From Macrobrachium rosenbergii (Eukaryota; Arthropoda; Malacostraca; Decapoda; Palaemonidae): a stretch of 64,000 nucleotides of DNA. The notes below the pieces were generated by a model. That model saw only the letters and a program-made list of their open reading frames with translations. It ran no database searches and had not been told where the DNA came from. The position numbers and the translations under genes were made by a program. Position 1 is the first letter of the stretch. Each line of letters starts with the position of its first letter. This document shows positions 11,794 to 22,534 of the stretch, one piece after another. The DNA is taken from the NCBI RefSeq assembly GCF_040412425.1, contig NC_089763.1, positions 55,303,587-55,367,586 on the forward strand. Direction: 5' to 3'.

Positions 11794-13835
11794 TCGGCCC
11801 AGCCAACGTTTCAGTGAATTTGTCTGAAGAAAGACAAACTGAAGTATCTAGGTGAATTGCGCAAAAATAAGGATAGGTAGAACAGAAAACGATGAGCAAG
11901 AACGACCCATTGTGCAGTGGAATGTATCTGAAACTAATATTTTCCTTTGGAAACAACACAGAAAAATTAAAACCTTAGGTAATAGTTATTTTTGTTTATT
12001 TTTGTTCGAAAGAAGCCTCTAGTTCACTGGTTTTCATTTTTATCCCCTTTACATTTTTTTATGATCTTAAGTTTTGCAAGTTTTCTGCTGAATTTCCCTT
12101 GCTGAATTGTACCCCTTTTGTAATATATTGTGCAGATAATTCCATCACTTTTCATATTATTCTGTAGTCACGTTTTCCGTCGTAATTTTACAAGTTTTCC
12201 TGCCCTTGGGTCTACCCTCGTTTTAATGTTGTGCTGCGATCTTACCATTTATTTCCATTCCAAAGATTGCCTTTTCTAATTGGATCGGGCCCCTTTTAGA
12301 GATTACGTAAGAATGAATCAGAAAAGTTGAATGCTGTCCAATTTCTTGTGATTGTACGTAAGTGTTAACTGATTCATAAAATGAAAGTGAATAGGTGTAA
12401 AAATTACATTCTTGTTGGTCATATACCAACGGACTGGAAGCCGAACATTTGTTCTTGGATGTCGTATTGTGGTTCGTCTATTTATAACAGTAAATAACCA
12501 GTTTGCATATCCTATGTTTAATCGGAAATTGATGTCGGACACGAGTCATTGTAACCTCACATTTTGTAAAGATGTTCTTGAAGAGGCTCGCTCCACTCGC
12601 TCCAGCTGGAGCTTACGTGAATATGATCTCAACATTTTGCAATATGGTGTTCTACAGAGAGTTAAAAGTCACTAAATATCAGGAAATGGTGTCTCCCAGA
12701 GGAATTCTGTACAGTGGTTATTAACTCGGGTCGCTCTATATTTAATAAAGAATAATTTAATCTTCATTTTTGTACTAGTTGCTCTTGGTAACATGTGTCT
12801 TTTTAAATGATACAAATTTCTTTCGTAAAATTTTTTATGGCATATTGCCTTTATAGCCGTGTCCAGCCACGTAATATTTAGAGGCGCCAAGATGTGACTT
12901 TTTTTTTATCCAAGGGTGCTTTTTCATTACTCTTAAACCAAGTTCCAACTATATACTTCCTTTCGTCAACTCTGAACCCACTGAGCTTTTGTTACATCAG
13001 TAAACATTTGCCTCATCTGTTTGTAAGGCTCATTTTTCTGTTTGTTGTACCTCCCTCTCTCCCCTGATGTCCTCATTTGCTGTCCCTGAGGTTCTTTCAT
13101 GCTGTCTATCACGCCATGTCATCAATAACTCAGTAATAATACGCCCTCTGCTAAGTAAATTCATTGTTCATTTCTGGTTTGTTTTCAATCGTAACCGAGT
13201 ACCCCGTGCCTGAGAGACCAGTCTTAATTTCTGTCGGTGCTCATCCATCTTACTAGCTATTACTGTTCCTGAACCTCCGTCATCAATAATTCTGCTCATA
13301 TAGTATTTGCAACCGTAAGTCTGCAATTTCGTAGTCAACAATTTTTTCCTTTGCGTTCATGCAAAGTCAGTGATTGGTCACATTTGAGCTGTTAGCGATT
13401 GCTTTATTTTAGTTGCACGCTTAGGTTCTCTAGGGAATAGCATTTAGTCTCACATAATTTTGAATCGTATTAACTTAATGAGTTACCTTCATCTTCACTC
13501 CTTAAGCTAGAGTGTACTTGTAAAGATTGTTTTTTTCCTATGTACTCAACTTTGGCATACACATGAAACATTCAGTAATCCCAAATATTGTAGATATTTT
13601 AAATTTAATTGTGAGACTGGCCTGATTTGGATTGGTCATTTTAAATGTGCTGTTTCATTGAGTTGTTATTGACCATGAATAACTGAAGATACCAAATAGC
13701 TTTGCATTCAATACATTTTCAACTTGCCTTCTGATTTCCTCTTGGCACAAACAGATCCTGTTTGTGGTATATACAGTACATAAGTAGGCATTTAACAGTT
13801 TGTGCAAGGTCCACACACAAGAGGTCGGCCAAATG
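7615..13835. other. Non-coding AT-rich region, no gene seen
   Basis: More than 6 kb of AT-rich sequence without a convincing coding region, RNA gene or mobile-element domain. Open frames up to about 115 codons occur (for example 10314-10661) but none shows a recognisable motif, and their composition follows the background. Exons of a host gene cannot be excluded without transcript data. Confidence 0.55.
11695..11791. repeat. GGA-rich tract plus (GA)n array
   Basis: An imperfect GGA/GGT tract (about 11695-11743) is followed by about 20 GA units (11750-11791). Confidence 0.92.
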
Positions 13836-13985
13836 GTGCAGCAGATTGCTGTAAAAATCGTTCAGATAGTGAAACAAGCATGAAATTTGGCACAAACATT
13901 CCTAAGACTACGCTCTCTTAGAAAAGGGCGCTGGCCACCTGAAAATCCAAGATGGCGGCTATTTTTCAAAATGGCCGCCATCTAT
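13836..13985 (+). repeat. Left terminal inverted repeat
   Basis: Inverted match to 18105-18260. The first ~100 bp align with one indel near the tip and a few differences. The inner part contains AAGATGGCGGC and a near-palindromic ATGGCCGCCAT. Confidence 0.88.
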
Positions 13986-14457
13986 GTTGAGATTCACTGG
14001 TTTGGGAGCATCTATTGGATGGAATATGCCAGTTTTTTTTTTTAAACCTCGACTTTTAGGTTATAAAATGTTCCATACCACACATTTTATTGAAAACCCT
14101 TACTAAATGAATTGTAACCAAGATGGCGTACAAAATGGTTGCCATAAAAGTTTTTTTCTATCCACAGCGCTAGCAGACATAGAGACCAACTGTTTTTATT
14201 TAATGGTATATTCATGTGATCAGACAGTTTAACTAATATGCTATTTTCAACTGAAATAGTAATGGTATGGTCACATACAACATTGTGTCTAAGACTGTAA
14301 CCATAAAAAGAAAAGAAGAGAAATACGGACTAAACGCAACCAATCTATGTATAGGTCTCTCAACCTACACCTTTGAAAAATTCGAGGATAAGAAGGTAGG
14401 CATAGCATGACACGTTGGATGCTCAAGCTAGATTATCTACTGAAGAGAGGGCAATAT

Positions 14458-14914
14458 TTATCTAGACTTCACATTTGCAAGTGCACAGAGCTGTGCAGGA
14501 AGACCCAGCTTGTAGCACTTGCACCTTTCCCGACAGCCTGCTTTGCATCCACATTTGGTAAGCTGTTGGCAACTCTTGGCTAAGGGCGAGTTGGTTGTCC
14601 AGAGGACTTGCCGTGCTTCACCAGACTTTTGCCATCCCCACTCAGCAGGGTTCTCTGGCTGTGGCTGACACTGGGTGGCCTGCCCCCACACACAACCAGC
14701 CTGGTACGCAGCACGCTTGGTGTGTTGGAGGAGCCCCTGGTTGGTGGAATGGCCTCATATGCCCCCTTTGTTTTCTGGCAAACATATCAAGTCTAGCCTC
14801 ATCCACAGTGCCAGCAGTGCTGGATCTTTCATACATAAGTATGACAAACCTCTCCAGGACCTTCAGGTCACTCTCTTCCACTCTGAGAGGGTAGTGACTC
14901 AGTTTGGAGAACAC
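14458..14914 (-). pseudogene. C-terminal part of the nuclease-like protein with CXC-like Cys cluster
   Basis: Two overlapping minus-strand frames continue the protein of the upstream nuclease core. The first (to 14642) has a helical segment with E-S-D-L-K-V-L-E-R-F-V. The second ends with K-C-G-C-K-A-G-C-R-E-R-C-K-C-Y-K-L-G-L, which resembles the tesmin/TSO1-like CXC metal-binding pattern. The last cysteines of that motif lie in a neighbouring frame, so another single-base shift falls near 14500. Proteins of this repeat family usually end in such a cluster. A role in DNA binding is inferred only. Confidence 0.65.
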
Positions 14915-16217
14915 AGTGGAGGCCTCTGGAAAGATGTTCCATGTCTGCCAGGCGGTCTTCTTGCCCTTGCTCCGAAGGCTGACACTGTATCACAGCCTGT
15001 GAACGCATGGAAGAAGAGCATGCCATTCACCTTCTCCTGGCCCAGAGAGTTGCACAGGTCATGCACAGCAATCCAGCGCAGGCTCTGGCCTTGGCCAAAT
15101 GCCACCCATAGCTTTCTCTAGCCCTAGATTGTGGAGAGTGGAGAAAGCACTGACTGCAACGACAAGAACATCTGTGTCATTTGCTTTAACCGTGATGGTC
15201 TTGGCTCCATGTTCTGTGGCATATTTGGCATGGAGAAAGATGCGGGGTGTCAGCTTCCTCATGAGAGCACTTTTCCAGTCCCTGAAGACTAGCCTCATGA
15301 GTGCTGAGGACAGCAGACCCTTTCGTGGCAATGACAACATTTGTGGCAGACATCTGGGCAACTTTGTCTGCCAGGAACTGGAACAACTCTGTCTTGTTGG
15401 CATCGTGTCTTAGGAAATTGCGCCAGTTGGATGGAATTGTGTTCTTGTCTGTCACCTTGCGCCTTCCTCCTTGACCACGTTGGAGCCTGGTCTCAGCTTT
15501 GAGGCTGGATGTATTGTATACATCAAATACAAGATGTGATGATGTGTACTTGCTGCTATAGGATTGTATCACAGGCAAGAAGTCGCAAAGTGCATAGCCC
15601 TCAAAGGTCTTTCCTTTCTTTGGTGGCAAGGCATGGACCAAAGCTGATCCATCTACAATGAGGACATCAGTCTTTGGTTCTTTGTCTTCTAGTGTAACAT
15701 GACTCTCCAGGACCGAGGTCAGCTGAGACTTCTGACATGTGTACAGCCTACCACCCTCACTAAGGGAAGCTGGTGAGATGTTTGTGAATGTGTCCGGCAA
15801 TTCAGGCACCGACCTCACTTTCTCAGGTGCAAACTTTAGTTGCTGTCTTTCCTGTCCAGTGTTCTCCTTGGTGGGGTGCTGAAATATGGAGATGCTAGTT
15901 CCATGGAAGGAGGTAGTGGCAGTAGTTGCAGATGGGTTGTGGTCGATGTTGTCCATCACTGCAGTGGTGAACAACCCTTTTCGCAGTACTGGGGGACAGA
16001 CCACACCCTCCTCCACATATTTGCTAACTGTGGCATCTCCTAACTGTGCAGAGACCTCCAGTACTCTGTCATAAGAGATACTGAGGCCATACTGATGTAG
16101 CATTTCAACCAGGTTTCTCTTCCTGGTTTTGGCATAGACTGAGAGTCCCATGTAGACTGGGAATGGTGTTTCTCTGTCTTTGGAGTGTCTATGAGTTGTT
16201 GCTCCCTCTTTGTATCA
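14899..16217 (-). pseudogene. XPG/PIN-like nuclease core of TIR element protein
   Basis: A 321-codon open stretch (15186-16151) reads from an M-D-N-I-D-H-N motif, through D-V-L-I-V-D-G-S-A-L-V-H, to S-H-E-E-A-D-T. After one extra C in a C-run near 15230, the next frame continues with an acidic N-D-T-D-V-L motif. After another shift near 15110 it continues to H-A-F-T-G-C-D-T-V-S. The order Asp-Gly, then Glu-Glu-Ala-Asp, then Asp-x-Asp resembles the acidic metal-binding residues of FEN1/XPG-type and PIN nucleases. The same motif set occurs in a very large family of unnamed proteins in repeat-rich invertebrate genomes. A TGA stop at 16215-16217 separates it from the upstream part in the same frame. 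Function is inferred from motifs only. Confidence 0.7.
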
Positions 16218-17376
16218 GGAGTAGCAGTTGAACTGCATGAGCTGTGCAATGGCCTGGTCTGACTTTGATGCTCCAAATCGTAACTGTGACTTGATGTCAG
16301 CCCCATGCTCAACCATCCCTACAAACTGGAGCAGGAGAGGAGGCACAGAATTTCGTACACAAGCCTCAGAAAATGTGCCATCAAACCGTGACTGATGATC
16401 AAGTATAGACTTTCTGAGAATATTTGCTGCTTTAGCAATGATAACTGCCTCTGAAAGATCAGATGATTGAGCAAGTGCTTTTCCCACATCCTTTGAAATG
16501 CAAGTAATACATCTCTGCCAGATTTATGAGCCTCAAGTTCTGGAATTTCTGCCAGAAGTTTGTCTTTGAGTCTCGTGGAATTTACACTTGGTGACTCTAC
16601 ACCTAATTGTTCCAGCCGTTGTTGGTAGAGGTGGCAAATATCTGCCAGCCGAAATGTGACTGGATCATCTGAACAAAGGTTGTTTTCAGCAATGTATGTC
16701 ATCAGTTCTGACAGAACTAGTGGATACACATCTGATTCTGACTCAGTGCTACCTTGGTCTTTCTCAAGGCTCCTCAGGTAGGACCTTTTTCTGTTGTAGA
16801 GGGCACAAAGACAGGCATGGTGATACTTAAACTCCTGTGCAATGACATCCCCACCAGTCAACAGCAAGGAGCTTGCCATCACTAAGTATCTCTGCACATT
16901 CACGCAATTTCAAGTCAAGGCCCTTAGTACTAGCCTGTCTGAGATCAGATGCAGGTGCCACTTTCTCACAGAAAATGCAAACTTCATTGTCATGACTGGT
17001 TCGGCGCAGTTTTGCACGACTAGTCTCAGTGTTGCTGGTCTGGTCATTGGATTGTCGCTTTCTTGCACGGTCCAGTTTAGTGTTGTTAAACAACAAGCGA
17101 CAGTTCACATGGTATTTTGCTGCATTTTTTCCTGAGAGTGGCCTCTATGCCATCACCTTCATCCAGCCTTGCTGGATCCATTATCAGTGGCATTTCATTA
17201 ATTTCACTGAACATGGGAATGTTCCTTGCCAGCATTGTGTACCCATCATGGTCTAGGACATGATGACTTGGAGGTGATGTCAAGTGCTCACCTCTTTTGT
17301 CCTTCTGACAAAGACAACACAAACTCCAGTTTGTTTTTCTACTGCTCAATATTGGATTGGCATCACATTCTGCCAT
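16215..17376 (-). pseudogene. N-terminal Cys/His-rich part of TIR element protein
   Basis: Four minus-strand frames in sequence (starting at 17376, 17108, 16903 and 16487) carry the N-terminal half. Visible are a C-x2-C pair (L-C-C-L-C-Q), a basic stretch with N-N-T-K-L-D-R-A-R-K-R, a second C-I-F-C pair, and a conserved-looking block ending Y-H-H-A-C-L-C-A-L-Y-N-R. The Cys/His spacing suggests two zinc-binding units. Each frame change can be explained by a one-base indel. The start codon at 17374-17376 is preceded by non-coding sequence and gives a sensible N-terminus, but an upstream exon is possible. Confidence 0.62.
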
Positions 17377-18104
17377 GATTTCACTTTTGATTAAGGCCGA
17401 GGGTTATCCTTTACCACCTTAAACAAAGCACACATTCCTGTATGGGATTCAACTAGGTTCGGTCTCCCTACACCTAGCCCGATCATTCATCCAGTGCCAT
17501 TTAAGTCCCGTGTGATCTGTACACCATCCGGGTAAGTACATGAACCATCATGTACAGCCCCCATATCCTTGGCTCGGCTCTCCCGCGCTGGCACATCCTG
17601 TCTATTCAGGTGCGGCTATCTAACTATAGCTGGTCTGGGGCTGTTAGAAAGCATTTGGGACACTAAACTAAACTATACTACAACTACTAGTCTAAGACTA
17701 CAGGATTAGTAAAGCTGGATTAGCTGGCACTGAACCCCATGCTGAGTTACACAGCAGTGATGTCACCAGTGTGCCCTGGTTGTGTGCAGACATACACTCT
17801 TTTACATTTATTAATTTTCCTTCAAAATTGATGAGTTATTCGAAAGAGATGGCCTCATTAGGATCTAAAACCACAGAAACCAAGATCCATGCTTAAAACG
17901 ATAATTGTTGAACGGGCATTATTTCTCATTATAATTATTGTTTCTACCTTTTCTTGGCAGCCATATAGCCCCATATTTAAAGGTAAACTGTACTGGAAGC
18001 TACAGAAACATAATATTCACAAGAAATAGTATGGAAGAGCTTTACCATATTGCTAGAAGCAAATACATGCCATTCTAGTGAAAAATTAGCCAAAATCTGT
18101 CGAT
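17377..18104. other. Non-coding 5' side of the TIR element gene
   Basis: About 0.7 kb between the likely start of the minus-strand gene and the right inverted repeat, somewhat GC-richer than the genomic background at 17400-17700. A promoter for the element gene would be expected here. No clear TATA or initiator arrangement stands out. Confidence 0.45.
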
Positions 18105-18260
18105 ACTGGCTGCCATCTTGGAATTTGGCCGCCATATTAAATTTTTTGCGTGGCCAGCGCCCTTTTCTGATAGAGGAACTTTAAAGAGCACTTGTGCAAA
18201 ATTTCATGCTTGTTTCACTATCTGAACGATTCTTATGAAATATGCAATTATCTGCTGCAC
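18105..18260 (-). repeat. Right terminal inverted repeat
   Basis: Inverted match to the left arm. It contains GCCGCCATATT and CCATCTTGG in the inner part, again forming ATGGCGGC-type motifs on the opposite strand. Confidence 0.88.
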
Positions 18261-18337
18261 TGAATAGACTTTTAACCTATGCAAATCAAATTCACATTAT
18301 TCAGCACCAGTATTCGGTGCTTTGTTTTTTATTACAG

Positions 18338-18420
<83 letters not shown>
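18338..18420. repeat. (AAT)n microsatellite
   Basis: About 27 AAT/TAA units without interruption. Confidence 0.96.
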
Positions 18421-18421
<1 letters not shown>

Positions 18422-19196
18422 TACATTCTTGCTAGATCATAGAGTACTTTCTATGAATAAGTATTTCTTTGTTGTTTCTATATGACTTCTTAATAAGAGC
18501 TTTAAAAAACGAAGCACACACGAAAAGAGTAATTGCTTGTCATATGAATTGTCTCTCAGGGGACTTCACATGATGAGTGTGAATTGGCTCTAAAAATTTG
18601 CGAAACAAGTATGTTCTTTAAAGGCGTGGGTCTTGATTTTGAAAAATAAAGTGTCAAAAGGGATCAAATAAAGAAAAATGGAATTGCGAAGGCAAAGAAA
18701 AACGAACCAGAACGACTGGCACCGTTATAGAGGAAGATTTTTAAGGTATATTAGAGGTTACGTTGTCAAGTAATTTTCTTTTATATACCCAAAATATGTA
18801 CAAAATGCAAATGAATGTGTCTCATTTTTGGAAATGGTCAATAGAGATGGTTTCATATTGCCTACATTATACAATTATCTATTTGAGAAAAGTTTCAAAG
18901 CTAAGCAGTGTTAAAGCTCTGCCAAAGGAGATGAAATGTGTAAAGGCAGATTCAACAGCTAAAGTAGCAAATATCTTTTTTTTTTTTTTTTTGCGAAAAC
19001 ATCCATACTTTTCAGAAAAATATGTTTAAAATAGATAATGGTTACGAAATAAAAGAAAGGGCAAAATTTGTAGAGGTTCGGCTAGAAAGTGTTGTAAGAT
19101 GATTAACTGAAAAGCAAGTCTAATTACTACTTAAGCAAAAAAAAAAATACTGATATGCGGTTTTAATTATACGTATAAATTTTTACAGACAGGTAC

Positions 19197-19200
<4 letters not shown>

Positions 19201-19247
<47 letters not shown>
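19201..19247. repeat. (GA)n microsatellite
   Basis: About 23 GA units. Confidence 0.96.
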
Positions 19248-19250
<3 letters not shown>

Positions 19251-19283
19251 CTCATTCTTGCAAAAAGTACTTTAGAGGATATA

Positions 19284-19391
<108 letters not shown>

Positions 19392-20054
19392 ATTCATACA
19401 TACATACATACATACACACACCCATATGCACATATGAGAGAAAGAGAGAGGAAACAGAATGGTTTGAGGTATGTAGATGCTGAGAGGCTGTCCCACTGTC
19501 TGGCTAACCTCTCTTGTTATCTACCTTGCATTTGTATTTACAATTCATTTTCGTTGTTATCTTAATAGTGACCGGTTGAAATAAACCTCGCTTGTGTCTG
19601 TTCCCTAGTTAAAAATGGTAAATGTATATTGTGCATCAATTGCTATATCACGTTGATTCTCTCTGCAACATTGATGGCTTCCACTTGTATTTTCAACTTT
19701 CAAGTTCTCTAGACAGTATCTGTCGGCCTGATTGTTTGTCGTGTGTAGTATACAATTATCTATTATGAGTTTATATCTTCTAGGCTTTAAAAGAATACAT
19801 TGAAAAAAGAAATTAGAAAGGAATAGAATAACATATATGTATATATGATATATATAATTATATATATAGATAAATAAGATAGGAAGTTTTGTGTATAGAC
19901 AATATAGAAATGTGTTTTAATACAATAAATAAATGTGCGCGTGTTTTCAGTAGCCACAATCACTTCTTAATATCTCGACAGCCTCAGTTTTCTGGATATG
20001 TTTAACACTACAATACTTTTACTCAAACCGGGAATGAATGAAAACATTTTCAGT

Positions 20055-20158
20055 TCTCCTGGAAATATAATATATACATATATATACAGGTATATATATA
20101 CATATATATGTGTGTATATATATATATACATATATATAATATATATACAGTATATATC

Positions 20159-20240
<82 letters not shown>
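20055..20240. repeat. Imperfect (AT)n array next to an LTR
   Basis: TATA/TACA-rich start followed by a pure AT run from 20162 to about 20238. The LTR begins a few bases later. Confidence 0.93.
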
Positions 20241-20243
<3 letters not shown>

Positions 20244-20245
20244 GG

Positions 20246-20981
20246 TGTTATAATATGTAAAACCATTCTACAAGTGTAATATGTATCTCTGTAAAAATTT
20301 TGATGTTTTGCTTGCAGATTCGTCATTTGTTGTGAGGTGTAATTTTAAAATGTCTTCTCTTACTAATAAATTGTGTATCATGTAATCTTAAAATGTCTTG
20401 ATATGTTTTTTCCATTTGTTTGATATAGTAATGCAGAAGTACTTAAAATGAATATTAGTTAATGAACAGAGAGAAAGGGTGAGATTTTTATCAGATCACT
20501 ACATCCTGTATTTACTCAAGTGTTTGGACGAAGTTGTGTTTGGAGAAAGGCAGGGCCCTCTTTGGTTATCTGACATGAGCTGACAGCCTATCGGCGAATT
20601 GCCTGTTATGCATTTATCATGTGTGCCTAACCCATGGTTATTAGCTGTGTTTTTGCTTATTCTTTTCCATAATCTTGAGTAATGGAAAGAGGAACAGAGA
20701 GAGAGAGAGAGAGTTGAAGTTGACATGCTGACAGCTGACCAAGAATTTGGTCCAAAATACCTTTTTCAGCTTAACCCTGAACAGGAAATGTCCATCATAG
20801 AGATTAGAGCCCTGGCATATTTCCTTCTGGGCCTTAGAAGTCCTGTATGTATACCGCACATGTATACCTGTATGTATAATGTATGTATACTTTATGTATC
20901 ATGTATTCTGGAAGGGTTTGGGGTTAAAAGAGCAGTACTGATCCAGAGACACTCAGTCAGGAACAGGGGTTGCTGGCAATG

Positions 20982-21049
<68 letters not shown>

Positions 21050-22274
21050 AATTCCATACACATATAAGGTTTACTGGCTGCTTTCCTTTTTGTAAAAGTT
21101 TTGTTAAATTCACCCAAGAAGTGTATACATTTTGTAAGAGGTGATCCAAAGTGTTTATGTTGTGCAAGCATTGTGTAAAGTGTATAATTGTGTATCACCT
21201 AAAAAAGGTAATGTGATGGTTACTGATTTTTGTTATGTTAAGAGTTAAAGTGATGTTCTAGGTGAAAGAGAATTATTTTAAGAGGTGAATAATATCTCTT
21301 ATTGTGAGTTCTAATGTGTCTTGCTGCTAATTATATATCATTGTGTGTCATTGTGACTTGGCAGTGTTGTCTTTGAGAAAGTCTTAGAAAGACGTGAGTT
21401 TAACCTTTTTTTTTTTTTTAAAGTGAAGGTAATCTTTTGAAAGATTGTTATAATCCTTAAGCATATTTTTGTCTGAGAAATGGCTGTTGGTATATTTCCA
21501 TTTTTGTATATTTCATTCTTATATGTCTGTGTTATCATATTACTATAATTTCATAATGCTTGGGTTACAAAGTTTTGTGCTGGTGATTACTTAGCATTTT
21601 GTTAGTCCATACTTATTACTGAGATTTCAGAAAATATTTATATGGATTCCAGTCAGTAATATTTTGGTGAACATTCGTGTTGAGTGTAATTAATCAGGTA
21701 TATGTTTAAAACTTGAGTGATAGTTAATGGTTTGAATCTTACTTAACCAAATTCTTTCTTAATAAATTAAAGTGTTGTGAATTAAACTTAAAAAATACTT
21801 AAATCTTACACTGTTATCAATTAATAGTAAATCTTTTGAGATTGTGAATTCTGCATAAAACTTTTGAACTTAGAAATAAATCTGTTTGTTTAAAGTTTTA
21901 AAAGCACAGCATTTTATTTTGACCACCAGTAATTAGAGAAATTAATGAATGTGTACAAGGTAAGTGATATATCTGTTTGTTCACCTGAGACTTATCTAGG
22001 TAAAATAGAACCAGGGAAACAGTTATAGTGTTTGTTGAAGTGATGCCCATTTTCCACTAGACTGTTTATAACTTGTTAGTTGTTACCTCACCCATAACTT
22101 GATAAAGATACATTGATTTTCTCAAGTGACAAGTAAGTTTTATGGGATCACTGTACCTTTAGAGTATTCATTCTTAATATATTTGTTATGAGGTTTCTAG
22201 TATATGGTCGATGTGAGGTAACTTTTTGGTATAATTATTTGTATAATAACCAGGTGCTTGATCACTTTGTGACA
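20246..22274 (+). repeat. 5' LTR (about 2.03 kb)
   Basis: Starts TGTTATAATATG and ends CACTTTGTGACA. It aligns along its whole length with 26723-28752 and 30192-32198. It contains a (CT)n array at 20987-21046, a GA run near 20698-20713 and AATAAA signals near 21760 and 21875. Confidence 0.85.
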
Positions 22275-22500
22275 AATGATTTGTTGGCCAGACCCGGGAA
22301 AAAATAGAACCGGATAGAAATTAAAGAACGGGATTAGACAGATTGAATGGGATTGAACCCAGGATCGATCCCTGATAAAATATTTGATGGTCAGGTCTGG
22401 AAGAATTAAACAAATGATTTGGTGCCCATCGTCCGGGAAGAACTAAACAGAATATCACTCTGCTTTATGGTTTATACTGGTGGTGTTAGGAATATTTTTT
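22275..22500 (+). other. Leader / primer-binding region with three related units
   Basis: Directly after the LTR, three diverged copies of a ~30-bp unit occur near 22279, 22380 and 22415. Each has the form TTTG(T/A/G)TG... followed by a C/G-rich core and GGAA(A/G)AA. The third, TTTGGTGCCCATCGTCCGGG, looks most like a Ty3-type primer-binding region, but it lies about 140 bp from the LTR end. The repeat arrangement may have arisen by duplication of the primer-binding region. Confidence 0.45.
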
Positions 22501-22534
22501 TTTGGTAGGAGAGTAACCATATAATTGTTTTGAA

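Larger units (their letters stand above)
13836..18260. mobile_element. TIR element encoding an XPG/PIN-like nuclease protein
   Basis: The element is bounded by matching inverted ends. GTGCAGCAGAT at 13836 and its complement ending at 18260 are followed inward by a long, nearly identical block containing ATCGTTCAGATAGTGAAACA and the motif AAAGGGCGCTGGCCAC. Between them, on the minus strand, lies one broken gene of about 2.9 kb. Arms of about 150 bp around a single gene fit a DNA transposon. No perfect target-site duplication is visible: the left flank reads CCAAATG and the right flank TGAATAG. The protein combines Cys-rich fingers, a two-part nuclease-like core and a CXC-like tail. I infer possible membership of the Academ superfamily, whose AcademX lineage is described as carrying an XPG nuclease, but this is unproven. 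Confidence 0.75.

Noticed and set aside
13811..18267. Perfect target-site duplication of the TIR element
   Set aside because: Flanks CCAAATG and TGAATAG share only a short AAT-like core at different offsets; not enough to claim a duplication.
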